Source of the DNA: Pseudomonas profundi
GTDB lineage: Bacteria; Pseudomonadota; Gammaproteobacteria; Pseudomonadales; Pseudomonadaceae
Direction of reading: 5' to 3'
NCBI RefSeq assembly: GCF_008638305.1
Contig: NZ_VTPZ01000002.1
Span: 310,001 to 374,000 of the forward strand
DNA length: 64,000 bases
Part shown: positions 1 through 11,574 of the stretch, in pieces
Numbering within the stretch: the first letter of the stretch is position 1
Layout: every line of letters begins with the position of its first letter
Notes under the pieces: generated by a model
Databases searched by the model: none
What the model was told of the DNA's origin: nothing
Seen by the model: the letters and a program-made list of their open reading frames with translations, nothing else
Made by a program: the position numbers and the translations under genes

Positions 1-672
1 GTGGGCGGCACCATGCTGTATTTCAAAGCCCTGTCTGGCGGGCTGGCCCAGATGCCATCTGCTGATCCGATTGTTCGGCAACGTATCACCAGTCTGGCTC
101 TACAGCAGGGGTGGCCAGCGGTGCATGCCGAGCTGGCCAAGGTCGATCCAGCAGTCGCTGCACGAATCCATCCGAACGATCCCCAGCGCATCCAGCGCGC
201 GTATGAGGTGTATCTGATCTCGGGGGTGCCGCTTAGCACCTGGCACGCCCGCCAGGCGCAAGAAAAAGCCGAAGCGGGCGCGCCCGCGGGGCAGAAATTA
301 CCCTATACTATGCACCACATGGCGATCGCACCCGCAGAACGTCATGTTGTCCATGATCGTATTGCACGGCGTTTTGCTCTGATGCTTGAGCAGGGTTTCG
401 TACAGGAAGTCGAAACACTTTACGCGAGGGGAGATCTTGATACGACGATGCCGTCCGTGCGAGCCGTAGGTTACCGGCAAGTCTGGGACTTTCTGGAAGG
501 CAAACTGTCCTATCAGGAAATGGTCGAACGTGGGGTTATTGCTACGCGTCAGTTGGCCAAGCGTCAGTTCACCTGGTTGCGCGGATGGGAGGCCGAAATC
601 GAGTGGCTCGACAGTCTGGATCCAAAAAGATTCGGGATGGCCTTGAAACGTCTGGAGCGGATCACAATATAG
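1..672 (+). CDS. miaA: tRNA dimethylallyltransferase MiaA, 3' portion (5' end outside window)
   Basis: MiaA transfers a dimethylallyl group to the N6 of adenosine 37 in tRNAs that read codons starting with U. The 223 visible residues begin inside the conserved GGTMLYF segment, so the GTG at base 1 is an internal valine codon and the gene starts upstream of the window. The [12 protein letters not shown] block and the RQFTWLRG region near the C-terminus are typical of the family. Full-length MiaA is a little over 300 residues, so roughly the last two thirds are present. hfq follows, the usual gammaproteobacterial order, although here the gap between them is unusually long and holds a repeat element. 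Confidence 0.95.
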   Translation: MGGTMLYFKALSGGLAQMPSADPIVRQRITSLALQQGWPAVHAELAKVDPAVAARIHPNDPQRIQRAYEVYLISGVPLSTWHARQAQEKAEAGAPAGQKLPYTMHHMAIAPAERHVVHDRIARRFALMLEQGFVQEVETLYARGDLDTTMPSVRAVGYRQVWDFLEGKLSYQEMVERGVIATRQLAKRQFTWLRGWEAEIEWLDSLDPKRFGMALKRLERITI

Positions 673-709
673 TTCACAGATGTTCTGCTAACCTTGTTTT
701 GCAGTCATA

Positions 710-948
710 GGAGCCTCTGGAAACGTAGCGAGCGAAGGTCAGGCAAGACGAAATTCGACGAAAACGCGCAGTTTACGCAGTGTAAATGAGCATTTTGAGG
801 AAGATTTCCACGCAGCTTGGCCGAGCGCAGCAGTTATTCAGAAGTTCCGTAAGGATACTGCCTGCTCGTCTTAGGGATAATGGACAGGCCGGCAAAAAAC
901 GCATTTAAATGCTTAAGAAACCTCTGAAACAGATTATCCAGAGGCTTC
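710..948. repeat. Nested inverted-repeat (MITE-like) element between miaA and hfq
   Basis: This 310-base gap has no gene. It holds four related ends: GGAGCCTCTGGA at 710-721, the inverse of a near copy at 837-848 (TTCAGAAGTTCC), GAAACCTCTGAA at 917-928, and the inverse TCCAGAGGCTTC at 937-948. The outer pair (710-721 with 937-948) matches at 10 of 12 positions. Between the first two ends, around bases 765-795, there is an internal hairpin (TTTAC and GTAAA arms). No coding capacity is visible. The structure suggests a small non-autonomous mobile element or two nested ones. The limits are my reading of the repeats; no second copy was seen in the window. Confidence 0.55.
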
Positions 949-981
949 ATAAAAAAACGGTTCCCATTAAGGAGTGAGGCA

Positions 982-1236
982 ATGTCAAAAGGGCATTCAC
1001 TACAAGACCCTTACCTGAACGTTCTGCGCAAGGAACGTGTTCCGGTATCAATTTATCTTGTAAACGGCATCAAGCTGCAGGGACAGATCGAGTCTTTCGA
1101 TCAGTTCGTTATTCTCTTGAAAAACACTGTCAGCCAGATGGTCTACAAGCATGCGATTTCGACCGTGGTGCCGGGACGGCCGGTGCGGCTCCCGGTCCAG
1201 GCTACAGGCGATGAGGCTGAAGCTGGCAATCCTTGA
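982..1236 (+). CDS. hfq: RNA chaperone Hfq
   Basis: Hfq is a hexameric Sm-like RNA-binding protein that pairs small RNAs with mRNAs and takes part in catabolite-repression control in pseudomonads. The 84-residue product has the full Sm fold region at residues 7-66, including the Sm2 signature YKHA at 55-58 and the uridine-binding Q8/F42 region. The C-terminal tail after residue 70 is short and acidic, as in Pseudomonas rather than the long E. coli tail. A strong AAGGAG ribosome-binding site precedes the ATG. hflX begins only 17 bases after the stop, so the two are likely cotranscribed. Confidence 0.97.
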   Translation: MSKGHSLQDPYLNVLRKERVPVSIYLVNGIKLQGQIESFDQFVILLKNTVSQMVYKHAISTVVPGRPVRLPVQATGDEAEAGNP

Positions 1237-1253
1237 TAATCGCGGAGGCCTGA

Positions 1254-2555
1254 TTGTTTTTTGAACGCCATGAAGGGGGTGAGCGAGCTGTGCTCGTTCA
1301 TCTCGAAGGCATGGATGAGTCCAGCCGGGAAGATCCGCAGGAATTTCTTGAGCTGGTCGCGTCTGCTGGAGCGGATATTGTCGCTTTCCTCACGGTAAAC
1401 CGGTTTCAGCCGAGCCCAAGATTTCTGGTTGGCGCCGGCAAGGTAGATGAGCTGCGCGAGCTGGTCGCCAGCCATGAAGGCGACCTGGTCATCTTCAATC
1501 ACACACTTTCCCCCAGTCAGGAACGTAACCTTGAGGGCGAGCTGAAGTGTCGCGTGATCGATCGTACGGGGCTGATTCTGGATATCTTTGCTCAGCGCGC
1601 GCGGACCCATGAAGGCAAGTTGCAGGTAGAGCTGGCTCAGCTTGATCACCTGAGCACGCGCCTGGTGCGGGGCTGGACTCACCTTGAGCGCCAGAAGGGC
1701 GGTATCGGTCTGCGTGGTCCGGGTGAAACGCAGCTTGAAACCGACAGACGCTTGTTGCGTGTACGCATCAAGCAGATATCCCAGCGCCTTGAAAAGGTTC
1801 GCAGCCAGCGAGAGCAGGCGCGCCGTTCCCGTCAGCGTGCGGAAATTCCGGTTGTGTCGCTGGTCGGTTATACCAATGCCGGTAAATCTACCCTGTTCAA
1901 TGTTCTCACCGAATCCAGTGTTTTCGCTGCAAACCAGCTGTTTGCGACGCTTGATCCGACTTTGCGCCGAATCGAGCTTGCCGAGATTGGTCCGGCGATT
2001 CTGGCTGACACGGTGGGATTCATCAGGCACTTGCCGCATAAGCTGGTAGAGGCCTTCCGCGCCACGTTGGAGGAGTCCAGCCAGGCCGACCTGTTGCTGC
2101 ACGTGATCGATGCGGCTGACGATGAGCGCACCTCACACATTGAACAGGTCCACCTGGTTCTGAACGAAATTGGCGCGCTGGAGCTCCCGATTCTGGAGAT
2201 CTACAACAAGATCGACCTGTTGGACGGTTTTGAGCCGCAGATTCAGCGCGACGAGCAGGGCAAACCGGTGCGCGTCTGGATTTCCGCCCAAAGCGGACAG
2301 GGTCTTGAGCTGGTCGCTCAGGCGATTGCCGAGCGACTGGGTGAAGACATGATGCAGGAGTGGTTGCTGCTCGAGCATGCGGAAGCCCGGTTACGCGCGC
2401 AATTTTACGATGCAGGGGCAGTCCTCGGCGAGCGTGTCGCCGAGGACGGACGTCAGCAGCTCGAAGTACGGCTTCCGCGTAGCGATTTCAATCGGTTGCT
2501 CAAGCGCGAGGGGTGGCAGATGGACGACTTTCTCAAACAACACACTCTGCAATAA
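1254..2555 (+). CDS. hflX: Ribosome-associated GTPase HflX
   Basis: HflX is a GTPase that binds 50S subunits and splits stalled ribosomes after stress. The 433-residue product has the N-terminal HflX domain, a coiled-coil linker at about 160-195, and a G domain with the P-loop GYTNAGKST at 205-213, the DTVGF G3 motif near residue 252 and NKID near 318. Translation starts at a TTG codon, chosen because GGAGG sits a few bases upstream at about 1244 and because the product then begins MFFERHEGG, like Pseudomonas homologues. It lies in the miaA-hfq-hflX-hflK-hflC order. Confidence 0.96.
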   Translation: MFFERHEGGERAVLVHLEGMDESSREDPQEFLELVASAGADIVAFLTVNRFQPSPRFLVGAGKVDELRELVASHEGDLVIFNHTLSPSQERNLEGELKCRVIDRTGLILDIFAQRARTHEGKLQVELAQLDHLSTRLVRGWTHLERQKGGIGLRGPGETQLETDRRLLRVRIKQISQRLEKVRSQREQARRSRQRAEIPVVSLVGYTNAGKSTLFNVLTESSVFAANQLFATLDPTLRRIELAEIGPAILADTVGFIRHLPHKLVEAFRATLEESSQADLLLHVIDAADDERTSHIEQVHLVLNEIGALELPILEIYNKIDLLDGFEPQIQRDEQGKPVRVWISAQSGQGLELVAQAIAERLGEDMMQEWLLLEHAEARLRAQFYDAGAVLGERVAEDGRQQLEVRLPRSDFNRLLKREGWQMDDFLKQHTLQ

Positions 2556-2665
2556 TGCTTCTGGCAGCGGTTCGCGCTGCCATCGGCTTTTGCGGTAAGA
2601 TTGCCCGGATCCGCGTCGGGCGTGCATGACTTCGCGACGTAACGTTTCAAACAACGGAGAACGCT

Positions 2666-3865
2666 ATGGCCTGGAATGAGCCTGGTGGTGGTAACAATTC
2701 GAATAACCAGGATCCCTGGGGAAGTGGCGGAAACCGGGGCGGTAATCGCGGCGGCAAGCAAGGTCCGCCGGATCTGGACGAAGCATTGAAGAAGCTTCAG
2801 GATAGCCTCAACAAGATGTTCGGTGGCAAAAAGGGCGGTGGTGATCGAGGCAAAGGAACTGGCAGCGGTGGTGCCGGTATCCCGAAGGGCATGTGGATTG
2901 TCGCTGGCCTGATCATTCTCGCTGTCTGGTTGTTCAATGCTGTGTATATGGTTGACGAGCAGGAACAGGCCATCGTTCTGCGTTTCGGTGATTATCACCG
3001 TACTGTTGAGTCGGGCCTGCATTTATATTTCCCTCCCTTTGAACGCAAATTCCAGCGCAACGTGACTCAGGTTCGCTCGTATCGCCAGCAAGGGCAGATG
3101 TTGACCGAAGATGAAAACATCGTGGAAGTGCCGCTGGCGGTGCAGTACCGTATCTCCAATCTGGAAAACTTCGTGTTGATGAACGAGGATCCGGAAACCA
3201 GTCTGCGTCACGCCACCGAGAGTGCGTTGCGTCACGTGGTGGGCTCCACGTCGATGCACCAGGTGCTCACCGAAGGACGTGAGCAGATGGCGGTGGAAAC
3301 TGCAGAGCGGCTTCAGCGCTATCTCGATTTGTACAATACCGGTATCACGGTCGTGCAGGTGAATATCGAAAGCGCTCAGGCTCCAGATGAAGTGCAGGAC
3401 GCTTTCGACGATGTCATCCGGGCGCGTGAAGACGAAGTCCGCGAGCGTAACCAGGCTGAATCCTATGCCAACGGCGTCATTCCCGAAGCGCGCGGTCAGG
3501 CTCAGCGGCTGTTGGAAGAAGCCAGCGGTTATCGTGACGAAGTAGTAGCCCGCGCGATGGGTGAGGCTGAACGCTTCAACCTGTTGGTTGGACAGTATCA
3601 GCAATCGCCGGAGGTCATGCGTGAGCGTCTGTATCTGGACACCATGCAGGACGTCCTGAGTAATACCAGCAAGGTTCTGGTATCTGGTGGCGAAGGCAGC
3701 AACAATCTGTTGTACCTGCCGTTGGACAAATTGATGCAGCAGGGTGGGTCCGGGTCTGGCGGATCGTCGTCGGGTTCGACCAGTTATTCATCTGGGGCTG
3801 ATGCTTCCACGCGGACGCCAGTGCAGTTGCCGCCACGCGATCCGCGCGCTAGGGAGACTCGTTAA
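2666..3865 (+). CDS. hflK: FtsH protease modulator HflK
   Basis: HflK is a membrane SPFH/prohibitin-family protein that forms with HflC a large periplasmic assembly around FtsH and tunes its degradation of membrane proteins. The 399-residue product starts with a Gly/Asn-rich cytoplasmic tail (about 1-75), has one membrane segment near 76-95, then the SPFH/Band 7 domain and a long helical region rich in Ala/Glu/Arg. The C-terminus is Gly/Ser-rich (about 360-385). Its stop codon shares its last base with the hflC start (TAATG), which implies translational coupling. Confidence 0.96.
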   Translation: MAWNEPGGGNNSNNQDPWGSGGNRGGNRGGKQGPPDLDEALKKLQDSLNKMFGGKKGGGDRGKGTGSGGAGIPKGMWIVAGLIILAVWLFNAVYMVDEQEQAIVLRFGDYHRTVESGLHLYFPPFERKFQRNVTQVRSYRQQGQMLTEDENIVEVPLAVQYRISNLENFVLMNEDPETSLRHATESALRHVVGSTSMHQVLTEGREQMAVETAERLQRYLDLYNTGITVVQVNIESAQAPDEVQDAFDDVIRAREDEVRERNQAESYANGVIPEARGQAQRLLEEASGYRDEVVARAMGEAERFNLLVGQYQQSPEVMRERLYLDTMQDVLSNTSKVLVSGGEGSNNLLYLPLDKLMQQGGSGSGGSSSGSTSYSSGADASTRTPVQLPPRDPRARETR

Positions 3866-4737
3866 TGACTAACAAGTCGATGTTTGGCCTGATTACCGCA
3901 CTTGTAGTGTTGGTGGTTGCCTGGAACAGTTTTTTTGTAGTCAGTCAGATTGAAAGGGGTCTGGTGCTGCAGTTCGGTAAGGTGGTCAAGGCTGACCTCG
4001 AGCCGGGGCTGCACTTCAAGTTGCCGTTCGTGCAGGATGTGAAAAAATTCGATGCGCGCTTGCTGACGCTTGATACGGCCACCCAGCGCTTTTTGACCCT
4101 GGAAAAGAAAGCCCTGATGGTGGATTCGTACGCCAAATGGCGGGTTGCGGATGTGCAGCGTTACTATACGTCCACGTCCGGGCTGCGGACCTTGGCTGAG
4201 GAGCGTCTGTCTCGTCAGCTCGAATCAGGGCTCCGTAACGAAGTCGCCCGTCGTACTCTGCATGAAGTAGTCTCCGGCGAACGCGATCAGCTGATGGCGG
4301 ATATTACCGAGTCGCTGAATAGCAGCGCGCAGCGTGAACTCGGTATTGAGGTGTTGGACGTTCGGGTTAAAGCCATGGATCTGCCGCGCGAGGTAAACCG
4401 CAGTGTGTTCGAGCGGATGAGTAGCGAGCGTGAACGGGAAGCCCGTGAGCACCGCGCCAAGGGTCGCGAGCTGGCTGAAGGGATTCGTGCAGATGCTGAT
4501 CGTCAGCAGCGGGTCATTCTTGCCGAGGCCTTCCGTGAGGCTGAAGAAATTCGCGGTGATGGTGATGCACAGGCTGCTTCGATCTATGCCGACGCCTACA
4601 ACAAGGATCAGGAGTTCTATTCTTTCTATCGTAGTTTGCAGGCTTATCGCCAGAGCTTTTCGGATAAGTCGGACATACTCGTCCTCGATCCTGAAAGCGA
4701 GTTCTTCCAGTACTTGCAGCGGGGCCAGGGCCGCTGA
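3865..4737 (+). CDS. hflC: FtsH protease modulator HflC
   Basis: HflC is the partner of HflK in the HflKC complex that surrounds FtsH. The 290-residue product has an N-terminal membrane segment at about 7-27 (LITALVVLVVAWNSFFVV), a Band 7 domain, and a helical region with the typical ADRQQRVILAEAFREAEEIRGDGDA-like stretch (only partly quoted), ending LQAYRQSF...DSEFFQYL as in other HflC proteins. It overlaps the hflK stop by one base. A perfect inverted repeat and a terminator follow it. Confidence 0.96.
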   Translation: MTNKSMFGLITALVVLVVAWNSFFVVSQIERGLVLQFGKVVKADLEPGLHFKLPFVQDVKKFDARLLTLDTATQRFLTLEKKALMVDSYAKWRVADVQRYYTSTSGLRTLAEERLSRQLESGLRNEVARRTLHEVVSGERDQLMADITESLNSSAQRELGIEVLDVRVKAMDLPREVNRSVFERMSSEREREAREHRAKGRELAEGIRADADRQQRVILAEAFREAEEIRGDGDAQAASIYADAYNKDQEFYSFYRSLQAYRQSFSDKSDILVLDPESEFFQYLQRGQGR

Positions 4738-4745
4738 TACAGCCT

Positions 4746-4777
4746 CAGCCACACTCGCCATGTTGCGAGTGTGGCTG
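4746..4777. repeat. 13-bp perfect inverted repeat after hflC
   Basis: CAGCCACACTCGC (4746-4758) is the exact inverse of GCGAGTGTGGCTG (4765-4777), with a six-base loop CATGTT. It begins about nine bases after the hflC stop. There is no T-run directly after it; a classical terminator follows about 25 bases later. It may protect the 3' end of the hfl mRNA or be the first half of a double terminator. Confidence 0.6.
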
Positions 4778-4801
4778 GCTGAAAACATGCTACAATCGCG
4801 C

Positions 4802-4824
4802 AGCCGGGCCAGCCCGGCTTTTTT
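4802..4824 (+). terminator. Rho-independent terminator of the hfl operon
   Basis: AGCCGGG, loop CCAG, CCCGGCT form a GC-rich stem followed by six T residues (4819-4824). It lies between hflC and the DUF2065 gene on the plus strand. Confidence 0.8.
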
Positions 4825-4881
4825 GTGACCAGCGCTCTGCTGGTTGTGGCCTGAAAAGGCCTGCCATCAAGGATGCAGGGT

Positions 4882-5067
4882 GTGTTGTCAGGCTTTGCGA
4901 CAGCAGTGTGTCTGATGCTGATTGTTGAAGGCATGATGCCCTTTCTGGCGCCGGTGCGCTGGGAGCAGCTGCTGGTCAGTCTTGCCCAGCTTACTGATCG
5001 CCAGGTCAGGCTTGCAGGTCTGGCGAGCATGTTGATCGGAACCGCATGTCTGTACCTGCTTCGCTAG
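4882..5067 (+). CDS. DUF2065 (YjeT-like) small inner-membrane protein
   Basis: A 61-residue hydrophobic protein with two predicted membrane segments, one at the N-terminus containing the conserved VEG-x-x-PF(L) turn and one at the C-terminus ([14 protein letters not shown]). It matches the DUF2065 family, found between hflC and hisZ in pseudomonads and near hflC in enterobacteria; its function is not known. A GTG at 4882 is preferred over the ATG at 4873, because AAGGA at 4869-4873 overlaps that ATG but is well spaced from the GTG, and the shorter form has the usual family length. Confidence 0.8.
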   Translation: MLSGFATAVCLMLIVEGMMPFLAPVRWEQLLVSLAQLTDRQVRLAGLASMLIGTACLYLLR

Positions 5068-5108
5068 CACGTACCGGCGTCCACTGCGAAAGTAATAAGG
5101 TTGTGAAA

Positions 5109-7632
<2,524 letters not shown>

Positions 7633-7687
7633 GTTGATGGTCTGAGCAGGATCCTGTTCAGACTGCACGTCTGGTCAGGTTGCAAAG

Positions 7688-7711
7688 AACCCGCAGAGAT
7701 GCGGGTTTTTT
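7688..7711 (+). terminator. Rho-independent terminator after purA
   Basis: AACCCGC (7688-7694), loop AGAGAT, GCGGGTT (7701-7707), followed by a run of T to 7711. It would end the hisZ-purA transcript. Confidence 0.85.
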
Positions 7712-7832
7712 GGTTCTGGCGGCGCGATCTTATAGTGCAGAGAGTGGTGTTTGAATCGGACGGATGACGTTTCGGCCCGGATCTGGCACGTATTTGGGTA
7801 GGCTGAAGCAGCAGGCTGTGAAAAGCGGGCAC

Positions 7833-7860
7833 AAAAAAACCGGACATTGTCCGGTTTTTT
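7833..7860 (-). terminator. Terminator of the tRNA-Leu transcript (bidirectional shape)
   Basis: A symmetrical hairpin, AAAAAACCGGAC / loop ATT / GTCCGGTTTTTT, lies four bases beyond the CCA end of the minus-strand tRNA gene. With A and T runs on both sides it can act on either strand; its position fits the tRNA best. Confidence 0.85.
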
Positions 7861-7864
7861 AAAT

Positions 7865-7951
7865 TGGTGCCCAGGAGAAGACTCGAACTTCCACGGCCTT
7901 GCGGCCACTAGCACCTGAAGCTAGCGTGTCTACCAATTTCACCACCTGGGC
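7865..7951 (-). tRNA. tRNA-Leu (anticodon CAG)
   Basis: The minus strand reads as an 87-base class II tRNA. The acceptor arm starts GCCCAGG and ends CCTGGGC-ACCA, with the CCA encoded. The D-loop holds AAATTGGTAGAC. The anticodon stem CTAGC/GCTAG encloses the loop TTCAGGT with anticodon CAG (reads CUG). The long variable arm TGGCCGCAAGGCCG is typical of leucine tRNAs, and the T-loop is TTCGAGT. A weak candidate promoter on the minus strand is TTGGCA at 7996-8001 with CATCTT at 7973-7978, 17 bases apart. The rest of 7633-8129 outside this gene and the two terminators shows nothing I can name. Confidence 0.97.
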
Positions 7952-8129
7952 GCATCATCAACAACGAGTGCTAAGATGAACGCTGGGTTCGTTCTTGCCA
8001 ACCGTTGTCGTGTTGACGGCGCGAATAATACGAAGCCTGTAATGGTCTGTAAACCCCTGTTTGCAAAAATAATTGTATATCGACGGAAACAGGTGCATGT
8101 GAAGCGGATTCGCGGTTCAATAGGTGCCT

Positions 8130-10718
8130 ATGACTAAAAAGACCAAACCCCAAGACCCGACTTCCTTGTCGGGCAATGCTTCACGTTCGGGCTCCGGACC
8201 CACCGATTGGATCAATCAGGATCCCGCAGCACAGCGCGAAGCAGAGAAATATGACAATCCGATACCGAGCCGCGAACTGATTCTTCAGTTGCTGGAAGAG
8301 CGTGGAGCGCCTGCGACCCGCGCGCAGTTACAGCAGGAATTTGGACTGGACGATGAAGATGCCATTGAGGCGCTTCGCCGCCGCCTCCGGGCCATGGAGC
8401 GCGATGGCCAGCTGATCTACACCCGCCGTGGTGCTTATGCGCCGGTCGACAAGCTGGATCTGATCCGTGGTCGGGTGCAGGGTCATCGCGACGGCTTCGG
8501 TTTCCTGGTGCCGGAGGACGGTGGTGATGACATGTTCCTCGGGCCAGCACAGATGCGGCTGGTGTTCGATGGTGACAGAGCGCTAGCGCGGATTACCGGC
8601 GTTGATCGACGTGGTCGCAGTGAAGGTGCGATCGTGGAAGTCATCGAACGCGCCCATGAAGTTCTGGTAGGCCGTTATTACGTCGAGAACGGCATCGGCT
8701 ATGTGGTGGCTGATAATGCCAAGATCAATCAGGAAGTGCTGATCCCGCCGGGCCTGGATGGCGGCGCGGAGCATGGTCAGTACGCCGAGGTGCGCATCAC
8801 TCAGTGGCCGGCGATCCACCGTCAGGCGCAGGGCGAAATCATTGAGGTCGTAGGCGACTACATGGCGCCGGGCGTAGAGGTTGAAGTGGCGCTGCGTAGC
8901 TATGACATCCCGAGCGTGTGGCCGCAGTCTGTATTGGATGAAGCTGATCGGCTCAGTGATAGCGTCGAAGAAAAAGATAAACAGAAACGCGTCGACCTCA
9001 GGCATCTGCCGCTGGTCACTATCGACGGCGAAGATGCCCGTGACTTCGATGACGCTATCTACGCTGAACCGCACAAGGCAAGTGGTTGGAGATTATTCTC
9101 CGGCGGCTGGAAACTTTACGTGGCGATCGCTGACGTGTCTCACTACGTTCCGCTCGGGTCGGCCCTGGATCAGGAGGCAGAGCTACGTGGCACTTCGGTG
9201 TATTTCCCAAGCGAAGTGATTCCCATGTTGCCAGAGGCCATCTCCAATGGTCTCTGTTCACTGATGCCGAATGTGGACCGTCTCGCCATGGTGTGCGAGA
9301 TGACCGTATCGAAGAGTGGCGAGCTGACTGACTTTCAGTTCTATGAAGCGGTTATCCACTCCCATGCCCGACTGACCTACAACAAGGTCTCGTCGATGCT
9401 GGAGCATCCGCGGAGCAAGGAGGGCAGGGCGCTCAGCGAGGAATACGCCGAGGTACTGCCGCATCTGAAAAACCTGTATGACCTGTACAAGGCATTGGCC
9501 AAGGCGAGACAGGGGCGTGGGGCAATCGATTTCGAAACAACCGAAACGCGAATCATCTTTGGCGAGAATCGCAAGATTGCAGAGATTCGGCCGACTACCC
9601 GCAACGATGCGCACAAGATAGTGGAAGAGAGCATGCTGTGCGCCAACGTTGCCACAGCGCGCTTCATGCAGGAGTTGGAAGTGCCGTCGTTGTACCGGGT
9701 TCACGATTCGCCGAAACCTGAAAAGATCGAGCGGCTGCGCCAGTTTCTGGCATCCATGGGCATTACCTTGAGCCGAAAGAATGCTGACCCGACGCCGGAG
9801 GATTACAGCGCTGTGTTGCAGAAGGTGCAGGGGCGCCCGGACGCACAGCTGATCCAGACTGTGATGCTGCGCTCGCTCAGCCAGGCTGTGTACAGCCCGA
9901 ACAATGCCGGGCATTTCGGCTTGAACTACGAGGCCTATACGCACTTCACTTCGCCGATTCGCCGCTATCCCGATCTATTGGTCCATCGCGCCATTCGTAG
10001 TGTTATTCGTTCACGCAAAAAAACTGACCGGGTCAAGCGAAGTGGTGCGCCGGCCATGGCCAAGGCGGCTATCTATCCCTACGACCACCAGGCGTTGGAG
10101 CAACTTGGCGAGCAGTGCTCTCAGAATGAGCGGCGCGCTGATGAGGCGACCCGCGATGTGGTCAGCTGGCTCAAATGCGAGTTCATGCAGGACCGTGTGG
10201 GAGACAACTTCGACGGTCTGGTCACCGCGGTCACCGGCTTCGGCTTGTTCGTGGAGTTGACCGATTTCTACGTCGAGGGTCTGGTGCATATCACCGCTTT
10301 GCCCGCGGATTACTACAATTTTGACGCTGTGCATCATCGTCTTACCGGTGAGCGCTCGGGTAGAACCTTCCGTCTCGGAGATTCGGTTCGCGTGCAGGTT
10401 GCCCGGGTAGACCTGGATGACCGCAAGATCGACTTCGAAATGGCCAAGGATCAACCGGCCACGGTGGGTGGCGCTGATGTTGAAGCGAGCCGGGCAGCGC
10501 GCAGCAAGCTGATGAAGGAGGCAAAGGGCGCTGCTGCGGGGGACGGCAAGGGACGCGGAAAGGGCGGCAAGGCGAAGGCGCCGCGCGCGCCGGAGAAGCG
10601 CGCTGCCCGTGCGGCTGAGCGCAAGTCCAGTCGCAGCAAGGACGAGAGCAAGGCTGCGCCTGCTCCGCAGAACGTTCGCCCTCCACGCAAACGCAAGGCT
10701 CGGCCCGAGAAAGGTTAG
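8130..10718 (+). CDS. rnr: Ribonuclease R
   Basis: RNase R is a processive 3'-to-5' exoribonuclease able to degrade structured RNA. The 862-residue protein has an N-terminal winged-helix region (about 40-105), cold-shock domains, the RNB catalytic domain with the metal-binding DGEDARDFDDA segment near residues 299-309, an S1 domain (about 640-725) and a long Lys/Arg/Ala-rich tail (about 745-862). ATG 8130 is taken as the start; a GTG two codons earlier is also in frame, and the upstream AGGT site is weak for both. rlmB follows nine bases after the stop, as in Pseudomonas. Confidence 0.96.
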   Translation: MTKKTKPQDPTSLSGNASRSGSGPTDWINQDPAAQREAEKYDNPIPSRELILQLLEERGAPATRAQLQQEFGLDDEDAIEALRRRLRAMERDGQLIYTRRGAYAPVDKLDLIRGRVQGHRDGFGFLVPEDGGDDMFLGPAQMRLVFDGDRALARITGVDRRGRSEGAIVEVIERAHEVLVGRYYVENGIGYVVADNAKINQEVLIPPGLDGGAEHGQYAEVRITQWPAIHRQAQGEIIEVVGDYMAPGVEVEVALRSYDIPSVWPQSVLDEADRLSDSVEEKDKQKRVDLRHLPLVTIDGEDARDFDDAIYAEPHKASGWRLFSGGWKLYVAIADVSHYVPLGSALDQEAELRGTSVYFPSEVIPMLPEAISNGLCSLMPNVDRLAMVCEMTVSKSGELTDFQFYEAVIHSHARLTYNKVSSMLEHPRSKEGRALSEEYAEVLPHLKNLYDLYKALAKARQGRGAIDFETTETRIIFGENRKIAEIRPTTRNDAHKIVEESMLCANVATARFMQELEVPSLYRVHDSPKPEKIERLRQFLASMGITLSRKNADPTPEDYSAVLQKVQGRPDAQLIQTVMLRSLSQAVYSPNNAGHFGLNYEAYTHFTSPIRRYPDLLVHRAIRSVIRSRKKTDRVKRSGAPAMAKAAIYPYDHQALEQLGEQCSQNERRADEATRDVVSWLKCEFMQDRVGDNFDGLVTAVTGFGLFVELTDFYVEGLVHITALPADYYNFDAVHHRLTGERSGRTFRLGDSVRVQVARVDLDDRKIDFEMAKDQPATVGGADVEASRAARSKLMKEAKGAAAGDGKGRGKGGKAKAPRAPEKRAARAAERKSSRSKDESKAAPAPQNVRPPRKRKARPEKG

Positions 10719-10727
10719 ATCAATCGA

Positions 10728-11477
10728 ATGAGTGACAAGGAATACGTATACGGGCTGCATGCCGTACAAGCGATGCTGCAGCACGCGCCGAAACGCGTAA
10801 AGCAACTACAGCTGGTGCGGGGGCGCATTGACTCCAGGATGCAGGGGGTGGTGGATCTTGCGCAGCAGCACAAGGTTGCTGTCCAGCATGTCTCGACAGA
10901 GGATCTCGACAAGCTGGCTGACGGTGGTGTTCATCAGGGTGTGATCGCTGTGGTAACGCCCAGTCAGCTGTGGTCTGAAGACATGCTTGGGCATATGCTC
11001 GATGACCTCGACAGTGTGCCGCTACTGCTGGTTCTCGACGGCGTCACCGATCCGCATAATCTCGGTGCGTGCCTGCGTAGCGCCGATGCAGCTGGCGCGC
11101 ATGCCGTGATTATTCCGCGTGATCGTTCAGCTAGTCTGTCTCCGACCGTGCGCAAGGTTGCCTGTGGGGCCGCTGAAACGGTTCCGCTGGTGGCAGTGAC
11201 GAATCTGGCGCGCACCTTGAAGCAGTTGCAGCAGCGTGGGTTGTGGGTGGTGGGCGCCGCCGGCGAGGCCGAGCAGCTGTTGTATGAGGTCGATTTCAAG
11301 GTGCCCAGCGTTATTGTCATGGGCGCGGAGGGCAGCGGTATGCGCCGTTTGACCCGTGAAAATTGCGATTACCTGGCCAAGCTCCCGATGGGCGGGGCAG
11401 TGAGCAGCCTGAACGTCTCGGTAGCTGCCGGAGTCTGCTTGTTCGAGGCCGTACGGCAAAGAACCCAAACGAGCTAG
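10728..11477 (+). CDS. rlmB: 23S rRNA (guanosine-2'-O-)-methyltransferase RlmB
   Basis: RlmB methylates the 2'-O of G2251 in 23S rRNA. The 249-residue product has an N-terminal substrate-binding domain and a SPOUT methyltransferase domain with the three usual motifs: LDGVTDPHNLGACLRSA, VMGAEGSGMRRL and LPMGGAVSSLNVSVAAGV, the last forming the knotted SAM site. It lies directly downstream of rnr, a conserved pair. Confidence 0.95.
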   Translation: MSDKEYVYGLHAVQAMLQHAPKRVKQLQLVRGRIDSRMQGVVDLAQQHKVAVQHVSTEDLDKLADGGVHQGVIAVVTPSQLWSEDMLGHMLDDLDSVPLLLVLDGVTDPHNLGACLRSADAAGAHAVIIPRDRSASLSPTVRKVACGAAETVPLVAVTNLARTLKQLQQRGLWVVGAAGEAEQLLYEVDFKVPSVIVMGAEGSGMRRLTRENCDYLAKLPMGGAVSSLNVSVAAGVCLFEAVRQRTQTS

Positions 11478-11491
11478 ATGTTCAATCGAAC

Positions 11492-11524
11492 ACCCGACCG
11501 GACTCCCTGGGTTTCGTCGGGTTT
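11492..11524 (+). terminator. Possible weak terminator after rlmB
   Basis: ACCCGAC (11492-11498) and GTCGGGTTT (11516-11524) can pair around a 17-base loop, ending in only three T residues. It lies just after the rlmB stop and before the tandem array. The long loop and short T-run make the call weak. Confidence 0.3.
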
Positions 11525-11574
11525 CGAGGCTGCTTGATCAATACCACTTGACGTGCTGCCGGCAATGTCTTTTC

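Noticed and set aside
1143..2102. 319-codon minus-strand frame opposite hflX
   Set aside because: It lies wholly over hfq and hflX, which are clearly coding on plus; no family features.
7865..7951. tRNA-Leu as an integration site of a genomic island
   Set aside because: Both sides carry core genes (purA, rnr) and no integrase or partial tRNA copy was seen.
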